Part shown: in pieces, positions 25,459 through 33,763 of the stretch
How the letters are laid out: each line of letters opens with the position of its first letter
Numbering within the stretch: the stretch's first letter is position 1
NCBI GenBank assembly: GCA_026928325.1
Contig: JAIXKS010000058.1
Span: forward strand, 33,029 to 97,028
Length of the DNA stretch: 64,000 nucleotides
Source of the DNA: Chitinophagales bacterium
GTDB lineage: Bacteria > Bacteroidota > Bacteroidia > Chitinophagales > Saprospiraceae
Reading direction: 5' to 3'
Notes under the pieces: generated by a model
The model's input: the letters and a program-made list of their open reading frames with translations, nothing else
The model's database searches: none
Told to the model about the DNA's origin: nothing
Program-made: the position numbers and the translations under genes

Positions 25459-26220
25459 ATGGATATTGTAAATTTTAATAAGAAACTCAACAAAATTGCT
25501 GTGCTAACTGGTTCATTAGAAGGTAGTTCTTTTTCACCATTGGAACGAGACCTTTTGCTTACCTATATTCGGGATTTGTACGATATAGCGCTAGGAGATG
25601 AGCCTATCGTTGCCAAAAAACCTGAAAAGCGAGTTGTCACTGCGGAGATTCAAACTCCGGTAGCTTCTGAAGTTACTATGAGTATAAATAAAGCAGAGAT
25701 CGTTGAGCCGATCCGTACATCGGCTGCACCAATGCCGGAAATAAATATTGAGAAACCGCAAGTAGCAGCATCGATACCTGAAGTGAAAATAGAACAAAAA
25801 CCGGCTGTTGTCAACCCACCGGCCGTGACAGTCGTAGAACAACCGGCTAAGGCGATACCATTGGTAGAAAAAATCAAAGTAGCAGCTACAGAAGAAAATT
25901 TAAGCCAAGACCAATTACTAGAAAAACTGTTTAGTGAAGGTCAAGTTCAAGATTTGTCGGATAAACTCGGGCTATCACCGGTTCAGGATTTGACCAAATC
26001 CATGAGCATCAATGAAAGAATCTTTAATCAACACGAATTATTTGCTAATAATTCGGAGCATTTCAATGAAGTATTATCCAAATTGAATGGATTGTCGTCT
26101 TTTGAGGAAGCGAAACAATATCTTATTAATTCGGTTATACCTCAATATGGATGGACTCAAGATAACAAAATCAATAAAGCGTCCACATTTATTAAATTAG
26201 TAAAGAGAAAATATCTTTAA
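25459..26220 (+). CDS. Uncharacterised Bacteroidota protein with Pro/Val-rich linker
   Basis: A 253-residue protein of unknown function. A short N-terminal helical part (1-52) is followed by a low-complexity linker rich in Pro, Val, Ala and Glu (about 53-145). The C-terminal helical domain has DLTKSMSINERIFNQHELF and FNEVLSKLNGLSSFEEAKQYL, a pattern I have seen in many uncharacterised Bacteroidota proteins. No signal peptide or membrane segment is present. It lies 15 bp before the rhomboid gene and is probably co-transcribed with it. Confidence 0.75.
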   Translation: MDIVNFNKKLNKIAVLTGSLEGSSFSPLERDLLLTYIRDLYDIALGDEPIVAKKPEKRVVTAEIQTPVASEVTMSINKAEIVEPIRTSAAPMPEINIEKPQVAASIPEVKIEQKPAVVNPPAVTVVEQPAKAIPLVEKIKVAATEENLSQDQLLEKLFSEGQVQDLSDKLGLSPVQDLTKSMSINERIFNQHELFANNSEHFNEVLSKLNGLSSFEEAKQYLINSVIPQYGWTQDNKINKASTFIKLVKRKYL

Positions 26221-26235
26221 ATAAAATTGTAGGTA

Positions 26236-26982
26236 ATGGGTAAAGATTTTAAGCAATTTATATATAAAATCCGTTACCCATTACTATTATTAATCCTACT
26301 TTGGATCATCACGCCATTAAATCTATTTTTTGATTTAGGGCTTACTAAATTCGGTATATTTCCTCGTGTACCGGTTTATTTATTATCCGTTTTTACCGGT
26401 CCGCTTATTCATGGATCCATCGGCCATTTAGCCTCCAATTCATTGCCAATTTTAGTATTGACATCTATCTTGGTTATATTTTATCCCAAAGTGGCTTTAA
26501 AAGTATTTGTAAGTATTACGATTGGTACTGGCTTGATGGTATGGACGTGGGCACGGCCATCTTATCACGTCGGTATAAGTGGCGTCATATACGGTTTGAT
26601 AGCATTTATTTTTTGGATCGGTATATTTCGTAAAAATATGAAGACGATTGTATTGTCTCTAATCGTTTTGATTATGTATGCCGGAAGTGTAGAAAGTATC
26701 TTTCCTAATGTTGAAGAAAATATATCTTGGGAAAGCCATCTTTTTGGAGGCATCTTTGGGATATTGGTAGCATTTGCTTTTCGCAATACGATAGAGGAAG
26801 ATGAAAAAGTCTATAATAAACCACCTTCTTGGGCGAATGAACAAGAAATTAAGCAATATTTTTTACCTCGAGATGCTTTTGAAAAGACTAAAATGCAACG
26901 GTATTATGAGTATTTAGAAGCACAGCGTTTGAAGCAAATGGAAGCCATGCAATCAAATTATAATGAAAGAAATAACCAATAA
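26236..26982 (+). CDS. Rhomboid family intramembrane serine protease
   Basis: A 248-residue protein with about six membrane segments. The rhomboid catalytic dyad is visible: serine in HVGISGVIYG (GxSG, Ser about 114) and histidine in SWESHLFGGIFG (His about 169). An early PLIHGSIGHLASNSLP resembles the rhomboid HxxxxHxxxN motif. It would cleave substrates within the inner membrane; the substrate is unknown. A cytoplasmic C-terminal tail of about 60 charged residues follows the last helix. Confidence 0.88.
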   Translation: MGKDFKQFIYKIRYPLLLLILLWIITPLNLFFDLGLTKFGIFPRVPVYLLSVFTGPLIHGSIGHLASNSLPILVLTSILVIFYPKVALKVFVSITIGTGLMVWTWARPSYHVGISGVIYGLIAFIFWIGIFRKNMKTIVLSLIVLIMYAGSVESIFPNVEENISWESHLFGGIFGILVAFAFRNTIEEDEKVYNKPPSWANEQEIKQYFLPRDAFEKTKMQRYYEYLEAQRLKQMEAMQSNYNERNNQ

Positions 26983-26997
26983 TTATTATTTTTCTTC

Positions 26998-27005
26998 TAT
27001 ATTTG
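26998..27005 (+). promoter_or_regulatory. -7 box upstream of the cation/proton antiporter
   Basis: TATATTTG matches TAnnTTTG, 29 bp before the start codon. No -33 TTTG is seen at the proper spacing. Confidence 0.45.
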
Positions 27006-27034
27006 CCATTCTTCCAGCATCAAACTAAGGACAT

Positions 27035-29176
27035 ATGAACGAGTTTTTTCAGCATCTGACAAGAGAATTTCAAACACCTTTAGAAAATCCGGTATTAATT
27101 TTTTCATTAATACTAACGATTATTCTTTTGTCTCCAATCTTATTGAAACGGCTGAATATACCCGGGATTATCGGATTGATTATTTCCGGTGTCGTCATTG
27201 GCCCAAAGGGATTTAATATCCTTGCTAATAACTCAGCGGTAGATTTATTTTCAACGATTGGTTTGCTCTACATCATGTTTATTGCCGGATTGGAACTTGA
27301 TTTAGTAGAATTCAAATCCAATAAGAATAAGAGTATTTTGTTTGGGTTTCTTACTTTTATCTTTCCGCTTGGGATAGGCTTTCCGGTCGTGTACTATCTT
27401 TTAGGATATGATTTTAATGCAGCTTTTCTTACGGCAAGTATGTTTGCTACGCACACGCTTGTTGCCTACCCAATTGTCAGCAGGTTTGGGATTTCAAAAA
27501 ACCTTGCGGTAGCCGTTACAGTAGGAGGTACGATTCTGACTGATACCGGAGTTTTGATTATCCTAGCGGTGATTATGAAAAATGCTGAAGGTAGTCTAAA
27601 CATGGAATTTTGGTATCGGTTGATTATATCGTTGGCTATATTTTCAGCGATTATGTTTTTTATTGTTCCACGTATCGCCAAGTGGTTTTTTAGCAAGTTG
27701 GAAAGTGAAAAACACGCTCATTATATTTTCGTTCTTTCAGTCGTATTTTTCGCTTCATTTTTGGCAGAGGTTGCGGGGGTAGAAAAGATAATTGGCGCCT
27801 TCGTTGCCGGATTGGCTTTAAACAAATTGATTCCTCATTCGTCAGCTTTGATGAATAGAATCGAATTTATCGGTAATGCTCTGTTTATACCATTCTTTCT
27901 GATTTCGGTAGGGATGATTGTCGATGTTTCCGTATTATTAACGGGAAATACAGCCTTAATCGTCGCAGGTACGCTGACCGTTGTTTCCTTATTTGGAAAA
28001 TGGATTGCAGCGTATATCACGCGGTTGGTATTTAAATTTACTAAGGATCAAGAGTTGCTTATCTTCGGATTGAGTAGTTCCCATGCTGCTGCTACATTGG
28101 CAGTAATCTTGGTAGGACATAATGCTGGGATTTTAGATGACAATATTCTTAATGGAACCATTATCTTAATATTAATCACTTGTGTAGTAGCTTCGTTTGC
28201 AACCGAAAAAGCCGCTAAAAATATGATTTTAAGTGGAGAAAGCGATCAAATTGACATGGATAGTATCCAGTTAAATAATAGTGAGCACATCCTATTGCCG
28301 GTGGCTAACGTGGAACAAATCGATAAAAACTTGGAATTGGCCATGTTAATCAAGGATAAAAAAGCGGCTAATCCGATTTCTATCCTCAATATTATTCCGA
28401 ATGATTTGGAAGCTGAAAAGAATCTGATTAAAGCCAAAATGAAACTTGAAGAATATGTAAAGCAAGGGTCGGCAGCAGAAACAAAGATTAATATTATTAC
28501 TACGATTGACCACAATGTCATGAGTGGAATTTCGAGGACAGCTAGAGAGATCTTATCCGATATCATCATCATAGGATGGCCCAAGGAACTTGGATTTATT
28601 CAAAAAATCATGGGAGAAAAAATGGATATCCTATTGGCCAATGCAGATAAAACCATTTTGATAGGCAACTCTGCCAAAAATATTATTGCGCATAAGCGAA
28701 TCATTTTATTTGTACCGCCTTTTGCAGAATTAGAAAAAGGATTCAACCTATGGCTTTCCAAAACAGCTAAATTAGTTACAGAATTGAGCGCACAGATGGT
28801 AGTCTATGGCAATAAAAAAAGCATTGAAGCTATCCAATCCTATTATTCCGAAAATCAAGGCGTTTCTAACAATACATACATCGAGTTTGATTCATGGGAA
28901 GACATTTTAGTTCTTTCGAGAGATATAAAAAATGACGATATCTTAGTATTTGTCACTGCCCGAAAGGGTACGCTTTCTTACCAATCTATATTGGAGTCCA
29001 TACCTAATAAAATGGAAAAATATTTCCAACAAAATAGCAAAATCATCATTTATCCTAAACAACAAGATAGCATAGGTTCGAATGAAGATTATGAAGATTT
29101 GGCCGCAGGACCTCTTGCTAAGGGTATCGAAACCATAGGTAAAGGTATTGAAACCATTTTAAAGGGTGTAAGATAA
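27035..29176 (+). CDS. CPA2-type cation/proton antiporter with cytoplasmic USP-like domain
   Basis: A 713-residue protein. The N-terminal about 400 residues form a Na+/H+ exchanger domain with some 12 membrane helices (LLKRLNIPGIIGLIISGVVI, FIAGLELDL, FATHTLVAYPIVSRFGI, and the GTILTDTGVLIILAV region). The C-terminal about 300 residues are soluble, with two alpha/beta segments resembling universal stress protein repeats (HILLPVANVEQIDKNLELAM; ILFVPPFAELEKGF). This architecture is common in Bacteroidota antiporters, which move Na+ or K+ against H+. The ion is not decided by the sequence. Confidence 0.88.
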   Translation: MNEFFQHLTREFQTPLENPVLIFSLILTIILLSPILLKRLNIPGIIGLIISGVVIGPKGFNILANNSAVDLFSTIGLLYIMFIAGLELDLVEFKSNKNKSILFGFLTFIFPLGIGFPVVYYLLGYDFNAAFLTASMFATHTLVAYPIVSRFGISKNLAVAVTVGGTILTDTGVLIILAVIMKNAEGSLNMEFWYRLIISLAIFSAIMFFIVPRIAKWFFSKLESEKHAHYIFVLSVVFFASFLAEVAGVEKIIGAFVAGLALNKLIPHSSALMNRIEFIGNALFIPFFLISVGMIVDVSVLLTGNTALIVAGTLTVVSLFGKWIAAYITRLVFKFTKDQELLIFGLSSSHAAATLAVILVGHNAGILDDNILNGTIILILITCVVASFATEKAAKNMILSGESDQIDMDSIQLNNSEHILLPVANVEQIDKNLELAMLIKDKKAANPISILNIIPNDLEAEKNLIKAKMKLEEYVKQGSAAETKINIITTIDHNVMSGISRTAREILSDIIIIGWPKELGFIQKIMGEKMDILLANADKTILIGNSAKNIIAHKRIILFVPPFAELEKGFNLWLSKTAKLVTELSAQMVVYGNKKSIEAIQSYYSENQGVSNNTYIEFDSWEDILVLSRDIKNDDILVFVTARKGTLSYQSILESIPNKMEKYFQQNSKIIIYPKQQDSIGSNEDYEDLAAGPLAKGIETIGKGIETILKGVR

Positions 29177-29205
29177 ACGGTATGCCGTTTTGCACGAAGC
29201 TTGGT

Positions 29206-29246
29206 TTTTCGTTGCAAATAAATTTTACAACGCCATTAGTGTTATT
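29206..29246 (+). repeat. 41-bp direct repeat, copy 1
   Basis: Starts TTTTCGTTGCAAATAAATTT and ends CGCCATTAGTGTTATT; identical to the copy at 29593-29633. It holds an imperfect palindrome, CGTTG...CAACG with an AAA/TTT inner stem. It begins 30 bp after the antiporter stop. Confidence 0.85.
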
Positions 29247-29329
29247 TGGGTGATGTTAGTGATATGTTCGACCCAGTCAGGGTCGCACCAACTAAGCATA
29301 GTTTAACAAGCATAAGTTAGTGAAAAGGA

Positions 29330-29441
29330 AGCATACCTCTGGTATGCTAAACCATACGGTAGTCTTGCTTTTACCGAGCGAAAATCCCTACGGGATATTT
29401 TTATTTATAAAAACGCTAAAAAAACATTCCGCTAGGAATGT
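29330..29441. repeat. Array of four short hairpins in noncoding DNA
   Basis: Four small stem-loops, each closing with CC-N3/4-GG: AGCATACC-TCT-GGTATGCT (29330-29348, 8-bp stem), ACC-ATAC-GGT (29351-29360), ATCCC-TAC-GGGAT (29384-29396) and ACATTCC-GCTA-GGAATGT (29424-29441). The open frame across this stretch (29320-29592) has no protein-like features. Similar hairpin blocks are dispersed in other Bacteroidota genomes, to my recollection. Confidence 0.6.
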
Positions 29442-29592
29442 ATCTCTCGATAACAGCAGCAATAGTAAAAATGGACCTGCATGCCTTTGGATATGCATCC
29501 ATAAGCTACTAATAAAGTTGTATCTAAATCTAAACAAATTAGGAGCTAACTTCGTATCATTACCGTATTTTATCGTAGAAGTTGGTTATTGA

Positions 29593-29633
29593 TTTTCGTT
29601 GCAAATAAATTTTACAACGCCATTAGTGTTATT
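29593..29633 (+). repeat. 41-bp direct repeat, copy 2
   Basis: Identical over 41 bp to copy 1, 387 bp downstream. It is followed by about 114 bp of unassigned sequence up to copy 3. Confidence 0.85.
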
Positions 29634-29747
29634 AAGAATGGAGCACAGATACTTCGATAGAACTCAGTGCGAGTGACACAGATTGAGTAGATAATCGCAG
29701 ATAGAAATCCGTGTAATTGTTGTATTTTGTCAAATACTACTAACTTA

Positions 29748-29780
29748 TTTTCGTTGCAAATAATTTTACAACGCCATTAG
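29748..29780 (+). repeat. Direct repeat, copy 3 (shortened)
   Basis: Matches the first 33 bp of copies 1 and 2 with one base deleted in the A/T centre (AAATAATTTT), then diverges after CGCCATTAG. It ends 11 bp before a strong terminator. Confidence 0.8.
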
Positions 29781-29790
29781 ACTGCTCAAA

Positions 29791-29827
29791 AAAAAGCAGA
29801 AAGTACGATGTACCTTCTGCTTTTTTT
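29791..29827. terminator. Bidirectional Rho-independent terminator
   Basis: AAAAAGCAGAAAGTAC (29791-29806) pairs with GTACCTTCTGCTTTTT (from 29810) with a 3-nt loop and one mismatch, flanked by A- and T-runs. It sits between the antiporter region and the convergent TonB receptor. Confidence 0.85.
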
Positions 29828-29877
29828 ATAGGATGGATATGGTTTTACGCGATTATCATCCTAATTTCCATAGGAAA

Positions 29878-32460
29878 TTATAGTGTAAACCTCAATCCTG
29901 CATAAATATTGACACCCATGATAGGACCCCAAATTAATGAGCTATCAAAATTAGATCCAAAGGGCGCATCTGCACTCAATATCGGGTTGTCTTGTTTGAA
30001 ATTGAATATATTTTCACCACCGACATAAAGGTCAAATTTATGGTTCCAAGATTTAGTTATTTGAACATTGCTTAAATAGAAAGGCTTAGAAGCATCACTC
30101 AATTGGAATGCAGGATCATTATCTTGAGTATTCGGAATTCTCGTTTTGCTCAACCAGTTTACGGTGTAATCTAACATCCAACCCTTTCCGGCATTAATGC
30201 CCAAATTAGCAAAGGCACGATGCGGAGAAGAGAGTGGCTTTTGGAGTAAGGCTTCACCATACGTAGTCTGAACATCATTATATCTATAAGCTATTCTTAA
30301 GTTCATCCAGTCAGTAACGTCCATGTCTGCTTGCAATTGTAAACTATTGGAATAAGACTTGCCTTGAAGATTATAAAAGACAACAGAACGCGCACTTCTA
30401 TCTAAATCTACGACGATTTGATTTTCAAATTGAATTCTGTTAAAATCAGCGGCTATCACCAAAGAACGATCTGCAATCGATATTTCTTTAGTTGCACTTA
30501 CGCCCACATTCCAAGCTACTTCAGCATCCAATCCATAGGGTGTTTTAGTGGCATCATTGCCTTCAATAATCATGGCTCGATTGCTGGCAAAAAAGCCGAT
30601 ATTCTCTGCAAAGATGCTAGCTGTTCGCTGTCCTCTTCCTGCTGCAATTCTAAAAACAGTGGTTTCATTGGGTGCAAATCTTATGTTGGCTCTTGGTGTG
30701 AAGAAAAGACCAAAATTATTGTGATAATCGGCACGAGCGCCAATCAATACAGTCACTTTTTCAGAACCTTTGTAGGTATATTCCCCAAATACTCCTGGAA
30801 CCCATTCATTGCGCTTGAAAACTGTGGTTTCGACCAATTCATCATAATTATCATATTGGAAACTAGATCCTGTACGGATTTGATGATCGGTATTGTCAAT
30901 AATCGTTTGGTAAATCAAATTAAAATACAAAGACTTTTGAGTTGCATCATATCTTCTTACACCAAATTGAGACTTTTGGTCGTGGTAGGTTCCGGAGAAC
31001 TGTAATCCTAGACTTTTATATGGTGCATCTAGACTTACAAATCCTCTTTTTGCCCATAATTCAGCACGTTGAATGGTCATATCGGCACCCCAAGTTTGGT
31101 CGCGTAAAGATTTTACAGGATCAAATTCATTTTGTCCACTGATATTATCCATATAGGTCATTTTAATACCTACCACCGCTTCTTTACCGCTGCTATTAGA
31201 AAAGTTCCAACGATTGATAAATCCAAACTGTTTTCCCAATGGAGAATCCAGAAAGCCATCGCCATTATCATCTGTTCGTAGATTTCTCATGGAAGCATGT
31301 AAGAGAGAAGCTGTGCTCCATTCTTCATTGACGCTTTGTCTTGAGAAAGTATTCATTTCATATCTTCCGGATTGGTTGCCATAAGCATTCATAAAAAGTT
31401 GATCCCTATGCGTAGGTTTACGCAATTCAACATTGATCTGTCCGGTAAGGCTTTCAAAACCATTGACTACCGAACCTGCACCCATATTTAATTGCATGCT
31501 CTCGACCCATGGCCCAGGTATAAATGTCAATCCATGTAAGGCCGCCAATCCACGGACAGCCGGCATATTTTCCGTTGTCAATTGAATATAAGGTCCGGCA
31601 AGCCCAAGCATTTCTATTTTTCTAATGCCGGTAACGGCATCTGTAGAAACGGCATCAATAGCAGGTGTTGTATCAAAACTTTCAGCTAGATTGCAGCATG
31701 CAGCCTTCAGTAGTTCCTTACTCGAAATCTGATAAACCTTGACCGGTTCAAGATAAGAAATTTCTGTGCTTTTACGCTTATGCGTTACGGTGACTTCATT
31801 TAATACATTAGGTGTCGAAATGGTAATGGAAATATTTCCGGCTTTTTCGATCAATACCGTATCCGGACTATAACCTACATACGAAATAATGAGGTAATCT
31901 TTACTTTTTCTTAATGTCGTTTCGAACTTTCCATCGTAATCAGTAACAGTACCTGTTTTATCATGTAACCAATTTACACTAGCGCCAATAAGTGGAAGTA
32001 ATTCTCCTTTGTCGCTTCTTTCATATACCGTACCTATCAGTTTATTAGAAGCGGGTTTGGCGACTGTCGGAGTTTTAGAATGGGCACTATGGTCGTGATC
32101 ATGATCGTGTTCTGTTTCTTCGATACCATTTTCTCGGTAAAAACAACATTCGTGTAGCGAACCGTAAGCTTCTTCGGGAGCTATTTGACCGTCAGCATCA
32201 TGACCCACGGCTAGTAGCGCATCCACCAATTTTTGTCTTACAAAGGAGGGTTTTGTTTTGACGGTCAGAGATTGATGGTCGATATCATAAGTTGCTTCGG
32301 ATACGCCGGTTACATTTTTGGCGGCTGTTTCAATCCTCGTTTTACACATTCCGCAAGAGCCGCTTACTGGAATCTTAACCATATTTTGCGCAGATAATTG
32401 GTCAGTAGAGACAAACAATCCACACAGGATAATCAAAAAATAATTTATATAAGTATTCAT
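29878..32460 (-). CDS. TonB-dependent outer-membrane receptor with N-terminal heavy-metal-associated domain
   Basis: An 860-residue receptor. Order: signal peptide (1-24), an HMA copper-chaperone-like domain with GSCGMCKTRIE (CxxC about 36-39), a His-rich segment HDHDHDHSAH (about 119-128), a carboxypeptidase-regulatory-like domain, a plug domain (AESFDTTPAIDAVSTDAVTG, then MLGLAGPYIQLTTENMP), and a C-terminal beta-barrel ending in an aromatic-type strand (YAGLRFTL). The metal-binding modules and the Cys/His-rich gene upstream suggest uptake or handling of copper or another soft metal. The upstream gene lies 188 bp away in the same direction. Confidence 0.9.
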   Translation of the reverse strand: MNTYINYFLIILCGLFVSTDQLSAQNMVKIPVSGSCGMCKTRIETAAKNVTGVSEATYDIDHQSLTVKTKPSFVRQKLVDALLAVGHDADGQIAPEEAYGSLHECCFYRENGIEETEHDHDHDHSAHSKTPTVAKPASNKLIGTVYERSDKGELLPLIGASVNWLHDKTGTVTDYDGKFETTLRKSKDYLIISYVGYSPDTVLIEKAGNISITISTPNVLNEVTVTHKRKSTEISYLEPVKVYQISSKELLKAACCNLAESFDTTPAIDAVSTDAVTGIRKIEMLGLAGPYIQLTTENMPAVRGLAALHGLTFIPGPWVESMQLNMGAGSVVNGFESLTGQINVELRKPTHRDQLFMNAYGNQSGRYEMNTFSRQSVNEEWSTASLLHASMRNLRTDDNGDGFLDSPLGKQFGFINRWNFSNSSGKEAVVGIKMTYMDNISGQNEFDPVKSLRDQTWGADMTIQRAELWAKRGFVSLDAPYKSLGLQFSGTYHDQKSQFGVRRYDATQKSLYFNLIYQTIIDNTDHQIRTGSSFQYDNYDELVETTVFKRNEWVPGVFGEYTYKGSEKVTVLIGARADYHNNFGLFFTPRANIRFAPNETTVFRIAAGRGQRTASIFAENIGFFASNRAMIIEGNDATKTPYGLDAEVAWNVGVSATKEISIADRSLVIAADFNRIQFENQIVVDLDRSARSVVFYNLQGKSYSNSLQLQADMDVTDWMNLRIAYRYNDVQTTYGEALLQKPLSSPHRAFANLGINAGKGWMLDYTVNWLSKTRIPNTQDNDPAFQLSDASKPFYLSNVQITKSWNHKFDLYVGGENIFNFKQDNPILSADAPFGSNFDSSLIWGPIMGVNIYAGLRFTL

Positions 32461-32648
32461 TTTAAAAATTGTTTAAATGTTTTGAACATGAATTCAAGCC
32501 ATCTATTGATATAAATAACACCAACAGATGTATGATTGTACAATCAAATTGTCAATACACAGTTCAACGATGGATTCATATTTTGACATGTAATTACATG
32601 TATCTCATTTTATTGAAACAAGATGATATCCAAGTTGAGATCAAACAT

Positions 32649-33038
32649 TTAAACTCTCGGAGGGTGCGTCAATTGAGGATAAAAATCATAAGAATGGATA
32701 GCAACCAACTTGTTAATTTCTGTATCTAAGTGGATAATTAGTGGCTTTATCTCGATATTTACACGAGAATCCGTCAAAAAAACCTTAGCACAAGAGATAC
32801 ATTTACAAAAGTCACCATTGCAGTGATGATGCTCTTCATTCTCATTATCATCATCATGTTGGTTTTGGATTTTTGAGGCGCAGCAATGATTCTGCTGGTC
32901 GCATTTGACTTCTTGTTGCTGTGATGCTTGTTGTTCTGTAGCCATCGAAATATCTTCCGAGTCATGGATACAAATTTCCATAGACTGGTAGAAAATCATA
33001 ACAGATAATATTAAAGCAATAACTCGCATCATCTTCAT
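32649..33038 (-). CDS. Cys/His-rich small exported protein, DUF6660-like
   Basis: About 129 residues. An N-terminal hydrophobic segment (MMRVIALILSVMIFYQSMEIC) suggests export. The middle is rich in Glu, Asp, His and Cys (KCDQQNHCCASK, DDDNENEEHHHCNGDFCKCI), a probable metal-binding stretch, resembling the DUF6660 proteins often found next to metal-linked TonB receptors. The start is uncertain: ATGs at 33038, 33032 and 33029 are all possible, because a -7 box TAACTTTG (minus strand, 33048-33055) lies just upstream and excludes the ATG at 33080. It probably acts with the HMA-TonB receptor. Confidence 0.7.
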   Translation of the reverse strand: MKMMRVIALILSVMIFYQSMEICIHDSEDISMATEQQASQQQEVKCDQQNHCCASKIQNQHDDDNENEEHHHCNGDFCKCISCAKVFLTDSRVNIEIKPLIIHLDTEINKLVAIHSYDFYPQLTHPPRV

Positions 33039-33047
33039 TAAGTGGTG

Positions 33048-33055
33048 CAAAGTTA
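33048..33055 (-). promoter_or_regulatory. -7 box of the metal-related gene pair
   Basis: On the minus strand TAACTTTG fits TAnnTTTG, with a weak TTTT at about 18 bp upstream instead of TTTG. It decides against the more distal start of the Cys/His-rich gene. Confidence 0.45.
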
Positions 33056-33269
33056 CACAAACAAAAAGTAGCGAAAACACTATAAAGGCAAATTTAACGA
33101 AATAATATCATTATTTTTGGCCAAGTTGAACCCGAGACAATCAACAAAATACTGAAAATATGCAATAAATACATTATAATAACAATGTATATGAAGAAAA
33201 AATGGGTCTATTAGAGATGTATGGTTCTTTTGAAGCAATAGAATCTTCTATGTTCGTTTTTAAGATTTA

Positions 33270-33509
33270 TTAGCAAATTAATAGGATGTTGTCGTATGAA
33301 AACGAAGGTTTAAATGAAAGCGTAAAAAGTCCTTTCGAAATAGAAGAAATAATTTGTTTCTCTTTCAGATTATGGATTATCCACCTGAAAGTAGTTTCTT
33401 GTAACTCTGGTTTAAATACTAGGTAGAAGGCATAAAGTTCTTGTCTAGAAAAGGAAATCCTATTTCCAAATTGTTCTTGAAGTTGTTTTATAATAATGTT
33501 GTTTGCCAC
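33270..33509 (-). pseudogene. Truncated DUF6577 gene (N-terminal remnant)
   Basis: 79 residues matching the N-terminal winged-helix part of DUF6577 proteins: SFSRQELYAFYLVFKPELQE, then TTFRWIIHNLKEKQIISSIS and KGLFTLSFKP. Full-length members, which I recall as about 200 residues and sometimes part of toxin-antitoxin-like pairs, continue beyond this point, but here the frame ends a dozen residues later in unrelated sequence. A promoter-like TATCTTTG with TTTG 23 bp upstream precedes the start on the minus strand, so the promoter is intact. A truncated MITE lies about 90 bp upstream of the start. Confidence 0.7.
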
Positions 33510-33600
33510 CTTAATTTTACCTTACAGTGCAAAGATAATAAAAATTCAAACAAAAGACAGCAAATTTTAACTAGTGGCAAATGTTTGAATTAAAAATAGA

Positions 33601-33660
33601 CTAGTGCTCCGTCAACAAAAAGATCTTAATAAAATGTCGTTCTTTTTTCAAATCTCATTT
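33601..33660 (+). mobile_element. MITE fragment (left part only)
   Basis: Starts CTAGTGCTCCGTCAACAAAA and follows the consensus to CAAATCTCAT, after which it diverges. The interior palindrome and right end are missing. Confidence 0.75.
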
Positions 33661-33730
33661 AAAATCTTTAAATTTGACTTTAAAATAAACTGTAGATTTG
33701 CTTCCTTATCCTATTTCCTTGTTTATTGTT

Positions 33731-33738
33731 TATCTTTG
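33731..33738 (+). promoter_or_regulatory. -7 box of hflX
   Basis: TATCTTTG fits TAnnTTTG, 25 bp before the hflX start. The nearest TTTG (33697-33700) is 30 bp upstream, farther than usual. Confidence 0.5.
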
Positions 33739-33763
33739 TGATTCGATCATAATCTAATAGTAT

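Noticed and set aside
29320-29592. 90-residue open frame between the 41-bp repeats
   Set aside because: It runs through the hairpin array and repeat, has no protein-like pattern and no ribosome-binding context.
29206-29780. CRISPR-like array
   Set aside because: Only three repeats with very unequal spacing and no cas genes.
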